DNA of 10,225 nt from the NCBI GenBank assembly GCA_028293465.1, contig JAQGOT010000761.1:1-10225 (forward strand). The letters are read 5' to 3'. Position numbers and translations under genes: made by a program. The notes beneath the pieces were generated by a model, which did not search any database, was not told where the DNA came from, and saw nothing but the letters and a program-made list of their open reading frames with translations. Below are positions 5,854-10,225 of the stretch, in pieces. Position 1 is the stretch's first letter. Every line of letters starts with the position of its first letter. Source of the DNA: Pedosphaera sp. (GTDB lineage Bacteria; Verrucomicrobiota; Verrucomicrobiia; Limisphaerales; Pedosphaeraceae).

Positions 5854-7260
5854 CGTGAATTCGGTACACATCATGAAACATAACTTGATCAGGTTTTCAC
5901 AACGCTATGTGACCGCGTTGCGAACTCACCTGAAGCAAGGCCCGCGGGCCGGGCTCCCATCGGCGCGTGGACTGGGACGCCAGGCCGTGGCCCTCGGACT
6001 GGAGACGTTGGACGTGGCCAGGGTTCACGAAGGAGCCCTTGCCACACTGGCAGCCGCCGGCGGTGGAAGCGGCGCCGGCAAGCGCGCGGAGACTTTTTTT
6101 GCCGAGGTTACCACCCCGATCGAGCACACCCATCCGGCCGCGCTCAAGACCAAGGCGCGCCTGGGTCAACTGAACGAGGCGTTGGGCCGGCGCACGGTTG
6201 ACCTGGCGACCGCCAACCGATCCTTGAAAAAGGGCATCACCCGCCGCAAGACCGCGGAGCAAGCCCTCAAGAGAAGCGGGCAACATTCCCAAAAGCAATT
6301 GCAGACATCACGCCAACTGCAGCAACGCTTGCAGCACCTGGCCCGTCAGATCCTGCGGGCGCAGGAGGACAAACGAAAAAAGATCAGCCGCGAGCTGCAT
6401 GATGAAATCGCCCAGACTTTGTTGGGCATCAACGTCCGGTTGCTGACGTTGAAAAAGGAGGCGGCGGTTAACGCTGACAGCTTCAAGCAGGCGATCGCCA
6501 GCACGCAACGGTTGGTCGATAACTCAGTAAAAAGCATCAAACGATTCGCCCGTGAATTCGGAAAACGTCATGAAACATAAGATCGACGGGTTATCGCGCC
6601 AATATCAGGAAGCGCTGCGAAAATACTTGAAGCAAGGGCCACACGCGAGCTTGCAGCCGGCACAGGGACTGGGACGCCAGGCCATCATCCTCGGACTGGA
6701 GACGCTGGATCTGGCCCGGATCCACGAGCGGGCGGTGATCACCCTGGTTTTGCCGAGCGACTCCCCCGGCACCCGGGCGGCGATGATCCGGCGGGCGGGC
6801 ACTTTTTTCGCCGAAGCCATCACACCCATTGAGAAGACGCATCGCGCCGCGCTGGACGCGAACGTCCACCTGGGCCAAACGAACGCCACGCTGCGCCAGC
6901 GCATCGTGGAGTTGGCCACCTCCACCCGGCATTTAAAAGCGGAAATCGTCCAGCGCAAGGCCGCGGAAAAATCCCTCAAGCACGGCGAGCGACACTACGC
7001 CGAGTTGTTGGAGCAGTCACGACGGATGCAGGAACAATTGCGGCTGCTGTCGCGCGAGCTGCTGTCGGCGCAGGAGGAAGAGCGCAAGAAGATCAGCCGC
7101 GAACTGCATGATGTCATCGCCCAGACGCTGGCGGGCATCAATGTCCGGCTGGCGGCCTTGAGAAAAGAGGCCGCCGTCAGCACCCAAGGCTTGGAGCAAA
7201 ACATCGCCCGCACCCAAGAATTGGTGCAGCAATCAGTCGATATCGTGCATCGGTTTGCCC
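5854..7260 (+). repeat. Diverged tandem duplication of the kinase 5' half, period 697
   Basis: The sequence from 5854 recurs from 6551 at a constant offset of 697 bases at the 5' end. Positions 5854-5884 match 6551-6581 at 28 of 31 bases, including CGTGAATTCGG and TCATGAAACATAA. The proteins then align along their length, 36 of the first 60 residues being identical, with a 4-residue length difference later, up to the shared RFARE, after which the first copy ends. The repeat therefore covers the N-terminal domain and the phospho-acceptor helices but not the ATPase domain. Confidence 0.8.
5873..6580 (+). CDS. Truncated histidine kinase: sensor and dimerisation domain without ATPase domain
   Basis: A 235-residue product from the ATG at 5873; the longer upstream frame is rejected because homology to the downstream kinase begins exactly at MKH. 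Residues 1-60 carry an RsbU-N-like helical pattern (YVTALRTHLKQGP, GLGRQAVALGLETLDVARVH). Residues 95-165 are coiled coil. Residues 163-228 are a HisKA_3 dimerisation/phospho-acceptor domain, RKKISRELHDEIAQTLLGIN, with His176 and the HDxxxQ motif intact. It then ends at FAREFGKRHET and has no N, G1 or G2 box, so it cannot bind ATP by itself. It has no transmembrane segment. It could form heterodimers with the downstream kinase and be phosphorylated in trans, act as a phosphatase or decoy, or be a decaying copy. The open frame despite strong divergence from its paralogue favours a retained function. Its last 11 bases overlap the next gene. Confidence 0.8.
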   Translation: MKHNLIRFSQRYVTALRTHLKQGPRAGLPSARGLGRQAVALGLETLDVARVHEGALATLAAAGGGSGAGKRAETFFAEVTTPIEHTHPAALKTKARLGQLNEALGRRTVDLATANRSLKKGITRRKTAEQALKRSGQHSQKQLQTSRQLQQRLQHLARQILRAQEDKRKKISRELHDEIAQTLLGINVRLLTLKKEAAVNADSFKQAIASTQRLVDNSVKSIKRFAREFGKRHET

Positions 7261-7730
7261 GGGAACTGCGCCCGACGGTCCTGGATGATCTGGGGCTGAT
7301 TCCCGCCCTCCTGACATTCATGAAAAGCTTCCGGGAGGACACGGGTATCCGGGTGAGCCTGGCGGCGTTCGCGGCGGTCGAGCAGGTGACCGGAGACCGC
7401 AGAACCGTGCTCTATCGCGTCGCCCAGGAAGCGCTCACCAATGTGGCCCGCCATGCGCACGCCAGCGAGGCCGGAGTGACGATTCTGAAAGTTGAGGACG
7501 CCATTTGCATGAAAATAACGGACAACGGCAAAGGCTTTTACCAAGAACGCCTGTCGCAGGGCAAAAAGAGCAAACGATTGGGATTGCTTGGCATGCGCGA
7601 ACGTGTGGAGATGGTCAACGGCAAGTTCACGGTCGAATCCGCCCCGGGCAAAGGCACGACGATCCAGGCGCAGATTCCGCTCGCCAATGACACGCACGGG
7701 GGCAGAAAACTCGCCACCGGCGTCCGGTAA
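6570..7730 (+). CDS. Cytoplasmic sensor histidine kinase (NarL-system, HisKA_3 type)
   Basis: A 386-residue product from the ATG at 6570, which lies inside the end of the preceding gene (ATGAAACATAA holds both start and stop), so translation is probably coupled. A GTG at 6552 is the alternative start. Residues 1-60 resemble the RsbU N-terminal helical domain (GLGRQAIILGLETLDLARIH). Residues 92-170 are coiled coil. Residues 167-235 are HisKA_3 with His180 in RELHDVIAQTL. Residues 270-372 are HATPase_c with N box QEALTNVARHA (Asn291), G1 box DNGKGF (318-323), G2 box LGLLGMRERV (337-346) and the GKGT turn. No membrane segment is visible, so it senses a cytoplasmic cue or a partner protein. It would autophosphorylate and pass phosphate to the regulator 13 bases downstream. 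The architecture resembles the NreB/LiaS/DegS group. Confidence 0.93.
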   Translation: MKHKIDGLSRQYQEALRKYLKQGPHASLQPAQGLGRQAIILGLETLDLARIHERAVITLVLPSDSPGTRAAMIRRAGTFFAEAITPIEKTHRAALDANVHLGQTNATLRQRIVELATSTRHLKAEIVQRKAAEKSLKHGERHYAELLEQSRRMQEQLRLLSRELLSAQEEERKKISRELHDVIAQTLAGINVRLAALRKEAAVSTQGLEQNIARTQELVQQSVDIVHRFARELRPTVLDDLGLIPALLTFMKSFREDTGIRVSLAAFAAVEQVTGDRRTVLYRVAQEALTNVARHAHASEAGVTILKVEDAICMKITDNGKGFYQERLSQGKKSKRLGLLGMRERVEMVNGKFTVESAPGKGTTIQAQIPLANDTHGGRKLATGVR

Positions 7731-7743
7731 CGCCAAATTTTGA

Positions 7744-8427
7744 ATGTCTATGAAACGAATTACTGTGCTGCTGGCGGAAGACCACCAGATCGTCCGCGAG
7801 GGCTTTCGGTCATTGTTGAAACACGAAACCGACATCGAAGTGATTGGCGAAGCGGCCACCGGCCGTCAGGCCGTGCAACTCACCCGCAAACTCCACCCCG
7901 CCGTGGTGGTGATGGACATCGCGATGCCGCTGCTCAACGGCTTGGAGGCCACCCGGCAAATCCGCAAGGACTTTCCCGACGTCAAAGTCATCATTCTCTC
8001 CGCGCATAGCGAGGACGTTTACGTCCAGCAAGTGGCCGCGTTGGGCGCTGCGGGGTTTTTGCTCAAACAAAGTTCCTCGGAGAGTCTGGCCACGGCGATA
8101 CGCGAGGTCCAAAAAGGAAAAACCTTTTTCAGCTCCGACATATCCAAGCGTCTCAAAGGCCGCGAGCAGCAGCCGGTGGATGGCGCGGGTGATTTCCAGA
8201 AGAAAAACAATCGCCTCAGTTCGCGCGAGGTGGAGGTGCTTCAATTGATTGCCGAAGGCAAGCCCAACAAACAAGTCGCCGCGGAACTGGGCGTGAGCTT
8301 CAAAACGGTGGACAAACATCGGCAGCATCTCATGAGCAAGCTTAACATCCATGATGTCGCCGGGCTGACCCGCTACGCCATCGCCGAGGGCATCATTGAG
8401 AGCAGTGTCCGGGTAACGATCACCTAG
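7744..8427 (+). CDS. NarL/FixJ-family response regulator
   Basis: A 227-residue product. The receiver domain (about 4-123) has acidic pair Glu12/Asp13, phospho-acceptor Asp58 in VVVMDIAMP, Ser86 in the switch position and Lys108 in GFLLKQ. A polar linker follows (about 130-155). The LuxR-type helix-turn-helix is at about 157-215 (LSSREVEVLQLIAEGKPNKQVAAELGVSFKTVDKHR, described here in part), with the usual SxRExEVLxLIAxG start and a VKTV-like recognition helix. Phosphorylation would drive dimerisation and binding to inverted-repeat sites. It is the natural partner of the kinase 13 bases upstream. The start may be ATG 7744 or ATG 7750, which begins MKRITVLLAEDH; neither has a good ribosome site. 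The near-palindromic GGGGA-CCCC elements in this window are candidate targets, by inference only. Confidence 0.94.
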   Translation: MSMKRITVLLAEDHQIVREGFRSLLKHETDIEVIGEAATGRQAVQLTRKLHPAVVVMDIAMPLLNGLEATRQIRKDFPDVKVIILSAHSEDVYVQQVAALGAAGFLLKQSSSESLATAIREVQKGKTFFSSDISKRLKGREQQPVDGAGDFQKKNNRLSSREVEVLQLIAEGKPNKQVAAELGVSFKTVDKHRQHLMSKLNIHDVAGLTRYAIAEGIIESSVRVTIT

Positions 8428-8456
8428 CCCGACAGGTGGTATCGAGGTTTTCGCTC

Positions 8457-8476
8457 CCGGCTTGCTCCGCAGCCGG
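8457..8476 (+). other. Hairpin after the response regulator gene
   Basis: CCGGCT at 8457-8462 pairs with AGCCGG at 8471-8476 around an 8-base loop, 30 bases after the regulator stop codon. It is GC-rich and well placed to end the kinase-regulator transcript, but no T-run follows. It could act as a 3'-end stabiliser or a Rho-dependent stop. Apart from this hairpin and element D, I see nothing in 8428-8543. Confidence 0.4.
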
Positions 8477-8487
8477 CTTCATAACAG

Positions 8488-8506
8488 CCCCCTCGGGGAA
8501 ATCCCC
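8488..8506 (+). promoter_or_regulatory. GGGGA-CCCC element D with a second overlapping stem
   Basis: GGGGAAATCCCC at 8495-8506 (GGGGATTTCCCC on the minus strand) is preceded by CCCCCTC, so the central GGGG can pair with C-runs on either side, CCCC-TC-GGGG or GGGG-AAAT-CCCC. AATA follows. It lies 38-49 bases before the ACG start of the small ORF and about 260 bases before the PRC-barrel start. It has the same core as elements A to C. Confidence 0.45.
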
Positions 8507-8543
8507 AATAGCGGCAATCCGTTAATCCGCATAGTTTCAAGGC

Positions 8544-8702
8544 ACGAAAACTAATCCACAAAAGAAGGTGCTGACGCTGGGCGAACTGATCGAGAGCGGT
8601 TGCCGCGCCGGCAGCGAACCCCAGGCGATAAGAATCATCCGGCTGGCCGTCAAAGCTCGTATGATTGTGTTCCGAGGACCCGCTCGCTGCCCGCTCCCGT
8701 AA
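8544..8702 (+). pseudogene. Small conserved-looking ORF (52 codons) with ACG in place of ATG
   Basis: The frame runs from a stop at 8532-8534 to TAA at 8700-8702. Its natural start reads ACG AAA ACT AAT CCA, preceded by AAGG. With ATG it would begin MKTNPQKKVLTLGELIES. The product continues CRAGSEPQAIRIIRLAVKAR and MIVFRGPARCPLP. I recall short verrucomicrobial proteins of the form 'LTLGDLI...(K/R)(A/G)..(I/V)(V/R)LAV.(A/S)..V(V)FRG', so this looks like a member of a small helical family, but I cannot verify that. Three readings are possible: a pseudogene with a T-to-C start mutation, translation from GTG at 8568 (44 codons), or a rare ACG start. It sits between element D and the PRC-barrel gene. 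Confidence 0.45.
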
Positions 8703-8764
8703 GGGAAACCGGGAAGCGGTCGCGATCAAGAAGCCAAATCGCAATATACCAAATAATTAAATTT

Positions 8765-9478
8765 ATGTTACGAAGCATCAAACAATTGTACGGCAATAAA
8801 ATCGCGGCATCCGACGGCGACATTGGCCACGTCAAAGACTTTTATTTTGACGATCAGAACTGGGCGATTCGTTATCTCGTCATGGACACCGGCTCGTGGT
8901 TGGCGGGGCGCAAGGTGCTCATCTCGCCCCATTCGCTCGGCCGCCTGGATCAGGCCGAGCAAGTCCTGCGCGTGAGCCTGACCCGGCAGCAGATTGAGAA
9001 CAGCCCCTCGATTGATTCACACAAGCCGGTGTCGCGACAATATGAGGAGGAGTATTACCGCTATTACGGCTGGCCCTCCTACTGGCAGGGCGACGGGTTG
9101 TGGGGTGCGAGCGGTTTTCCAATTTCAGAACTGCCAGCCACCTCACTCCCAAGCGAATCAGCCATCGCCAGCGGCCTGCAACCCGAACGCGCTGATGCGC
9201 ATCTGCGAAGCACGCAAGCGGTGAACGGCTACCACCTGTGGACGAGCGACGGGATGGCCGGTCACGTCTGCGATTTCATGATCGACGCGCAGAGCTGGGC
9301 GATCGGCCAGTTGGTGGTGAAAACCGGGCACCGGTTCTCGGGCAAGGATGTGCTGGTAGCGACGAAAGAGGTGGACCGGATCAGTTACGAGGAATCCACG
9401 GTGTTTCTCAATGTGAACGCCGCCGCGCTCGAACAAATTCCCGCGCATCCCATGGTCCCGGTGGGCGTGGTGAAATAA
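8765..9478 (+). CDS. Double PRC-barrel domain protein
   Basis: A 237-residue product from the ATG at 8765, chosen because the first PRC-barrel begins at once; the frame further upstream is not protein-like. Repeat 1 (residues 1-75) reads LYGNKIAASDGDIGHVKDFYFDDQNWAIRYLV..., described here in part, and repeat 2 (about 153-226) reads VNGYHLWTSDGMAGHVCDFMIDAQSWAIGQLVV, also in part. Both share (S/T)DG..GHV.DF..D...WAI..LV...G.....(R/K)(K/D)VL. The linker (76-150) is rich in Tyr, Trp, Pro and Ser (YYRYYGWPSYWQGDGLWG). PRC-barrels occur in photosynthetic reaction centre H subunits and RimM and serve as protein or RNA contact modules. Soluble stand-alone versions accompany stress proteins. No signal peptide is present, so it is cytoplasmic. 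The 25 bases before the ATG are AT-rich (AATATACCAAATAATTAAAT), a likely promoter or unstructured leader. Confidence 0.9.
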   Translation: MLRSIKQLYGNKIAASDGDIGHVKDFYFDDQNWAIRYLVMDTGSWLAGRKVLISPHSLGRLDQAEQVLRVSLTRQQIENSPSIDSHKPVSRQYEEEYYRYYGWPSYWQGDGLWGASGFPISELPATSLPSESAIASGLQPERADAHLRSTQAVNGYHLWTSDGMAGHVCDFMIDAQSWAIGQLVVKTGHRFSGKDVLVATKEVDRISYEESTVFLNVNAAALEQIPAHPMVPVGVVK

Positions 9479-9484
9479 CCGCGC

Positions 9485-9493
9485 GCGACCAGG
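9485..9493 (+). repeat. GCGACCAGG repeat, copy 1 (before the DUF2934 gene)
   Basis: GCGACCAGG followed by CTTG ends 8 bases before the DUF2934 start codon. The same 9 bases followed by TTTTG occur at 9792-9800, 21 bases before the next gene. The AGG could serve as a ribosome site in this copy. Confidence 0.4.
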
Positions 9494-9501
9494 CTTGTTT
9501 T

Positions 9502-9774
9502 ATGAAACACAATAAACATTCCCATCATCAGAATCCTCAAAACCACCAACCGGCGGCCTCCTTGGCGCCACCTGCGGCGGTGAACACAAACGAAAAAGGC
9601 AACGGAATTCTGTTCGAACCGTCCGCAGACGAAGTGGCAAGGAAGGCTTACTTCAGCTATGTGAACCAGGGCTCGCTGCCCGGGCGCGATGTGCAGCATT
9701 GGCTGGAGGCCGAGGCGGAATTACTGGCCGAACGGAACCTCACCCGGGTTCACGGTTTCCATAACCGGAATTAA
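9502..9774 (+). CDS. DUF2934 family protein
   Basis: A 90-residue product from the ATG at 9502, 23 bases after the PRC-barrel stop, with AGG 8 bases upstream. Residues 1-40 are low-complexity and His/Asn/Gln/Pro-rich (MKHNKHSHHQNPQNHQPAAS), probably disordered. Residues 42-78 match DUF2934: ADEVARKAYFSYVNQGSLPG, then RDVQHWLEAEAELLAE. The family signature is I..RAY.lye..G...G.d..dWl.AE..l, and every key position is present (ARKAY, G57, W67, AEAEL). Its biochemical function is unknown; it is often found near stress and signalling genes. It probably forms a transcript with the PRC-barrel gene and perhaps the downstream cyclic-nucleotide-domain gene. Confidence 0.88.
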   Translation: MKHNKHSHHQNPQNHQPAASLAPPAAVNTNEKGNGILFEPSADEVARKAYFSYVNQGSLPGRDVQHWLEAEAELLAERNLTRVHGFHNRN

Positions 9775-9791
9775 ATTAAAAACCTCAGGCA

Positions 9792-9800
9792 GCGACCAGG
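9792..9800 (+). repeat. GCGACCAGG repeat, copy 2 (before the CNBD gene)
   Basis: Exact second copy of the 9-base word at 9485-9493, 307 bases downstream, again in a short gap just before a start codon. It may be a duplicated leader piece or chance. Confidence 0.4.
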
Positions 9801-9821
9801 TTTTGTGGCGGACGGAACAAT

Positions 9822-10225
9822 ATGAATACATTAAAATCCACCATCGCGGCGCACGCTTTATTCCAAACCATGCGACCGGAACACCTCGCATTGCTTTCGG
9901 AGCATGCCCGGCAAGCCGAGTTCAAAGCGGACGATATTCTTTTCCGTGAAGGCGAGCCAGCCAACCGCCTTTTCCTGATTCAAACGGGCCGGATTGAACT
10001 GGAATGGCGCTCCCCCGGTGGTTGCAGTGTCGCGGCGGAAATAGTGGGACCAGGAGAGGCGCTTGGTTGGTCCTGGCTTTTCCCGCCTTTTACATGGCAC
10101 TTCACCGCCGAGGCGCTGGAGCCCGCCCGCGTCATTGTGCTGGATGGTGGATATCTGCTCGCGACTTGCGAAAAAAATGCAGAATTCGGTTATGCCCTCA
10201 TGAAACGAATTGCGCAAACCGTCAT
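9822..10225 (+). CDS. Crp/Fnr-type cyclic-nucleotide-binding-domain protein, N-terminal part
   Basis: An ATG at 9822 opens a frame that runs off the window after 134 complete codons. Residues 12-110 are a cNMP-binding beta-roll: FKADDILFREGEPANRLFLI, then QTGRIELEW, VAAEIVGPGEALGWSWLF and ARVIVLDGGYLLA, followed by the start of the long helix (ATCEKNAEFGYALMKRIAQT). The phosphate-binding segment, which in E. coli CRP is FGE(M/L)AL..G..RSA, reads LGWSWLFPPFTWHFTA here. It lacks the Glu and the Arg-Ser/Thr pair that hold cAMP, so cAMP binding is doubtful. A C-terminal helix-turn-helix is expected but lies outside the window. The gene follows DUF2934 by 47 bases; a GGA/CGGA stretch 6-12 bases before the ATG may be the ribosome site. 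Confidence 0.85.
   Translation, partial: MNTLKSTIAAHALFQTMRPEHLALLSEHARQAEFKADDILFREGEPANRLFLIQTGRIELEWRSPGGCSVAAEIVGPGEALGWSWLFPPFTWHFTAEALEPARVIVLDGGYLLATCEKNAEFGYALMKRIAQTV

Larger units (their letters stand above)
5507..5872. promoter_or_regulatory. Divergent intergenic region (366 bases)
   Basis: This region separates the minus-strand envelope block from the plus-strand kinase operon. It should carry both promoters. I see no credible gene in it: open frames here lack signal peptides, domain patterns and ribosome sites. It holds an 8-base direct repeat near the beta-barrel start, element B (5578-5598), an AT-rich patch around 5667-5684, element C (5731-5744), and the sequence at 5854-5884 that is repeated at the junction of the two kinase genes. 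I find no convincing sigma-70 -35/-10 pair with normal spacing. Confidence 0.6.

Noticed and set aside
7233..8352. Long minus-strand frames across the kinase and response regulator
   Set aside because: They lie opposite genes with complete catalytic motifs and show none themselves.
9858..10217. 119-codon minus-strand frame at the right edge
   Set aside because: The plus strand here encodes a clear cNMP-binding domain that runs off the window.
1..10225. CRISPR array, tRNA or rRNA gene, insertion sequence or phage genes
   Set aside because: I saw no regularly spaced repeats, cloverleaf with a conserved T-arm, transposase or integrase motif, or terminal inverted repeats. The only large repeat is the kinase duplication.

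Overview
The window most likely comes from a GC-rich soil or freshwater Verrucomicrobiota-type bacterium. The evidence is the mix of families: many small lipoproteins, a DUF3494 ice-binding-like secreted protein ending in a 'YAVQYS..W / SRFYRV' module, BON, entericidin, PRC-barrel and DUF2934 proteins, and a NarL-type two-component system, with few recognisable Shine-Dalgarno sites. This assignment is an inference from family content, not from a marker gene.

Left half (1-5506, all on the minus strand) is an envelope block. In transcription order it holds: an outer-membrane beta-barrel protein (4955-5506); an alpha-helical lipoprotein of the sll1863-like type (4399-4845); a Tyr/His-rich lipoprotein (3956-4381); a mini-lipoprotein with a collagen-like GLP run (3615-3887); an entericidin-like lipoprotein (3395-3538); a DUF3494 protein (1976-3289); a second beta-barrel (921-1940); a BON-domain lipoprotein (474-803); an unrecognised small ORF (264-470); and the N-terminus of a secreted protein cut by the window edge (1-210).

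Right half (5873-10225, all on the plus strand) is a signalling block. A truncated histidine kinase (5873-6580) has an N-terminal domain and a phospho-acceptor helix but no ATPase domain. It overlaps by 11 bases a full-length paralogue (6570-7730), which is followed by a NarL/LuxR-type response regulator (7744-8427). Then come a 52-codon ORF whose expected ATG reads ACG (8544-8702), a double PRC-barrel protein (8765-9478), a DUF2934 protein (9502-9774) and the start of a cyclic-nucleotide-binding-domain protein (9822 to the edge).

The two halves diverge from the 366-base region 5507-5872. The main unexplained signal is a near-palindromic GGGGA(n)CCCC motif found four times, each in a gap between genes: before the helical lipoprotein, twice in the divergent region (before the beta-barrel and before the kinase operon), and before the small ORF/PRC-barrel genes. 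Two copies share a 21-base extension (17 of 21 bases identical) at nearly the same distance from their start codons. A working model is that the kinase pair and its regulator control an envelope-stress regulon through this element. The sequence suggests this but does not prove it.
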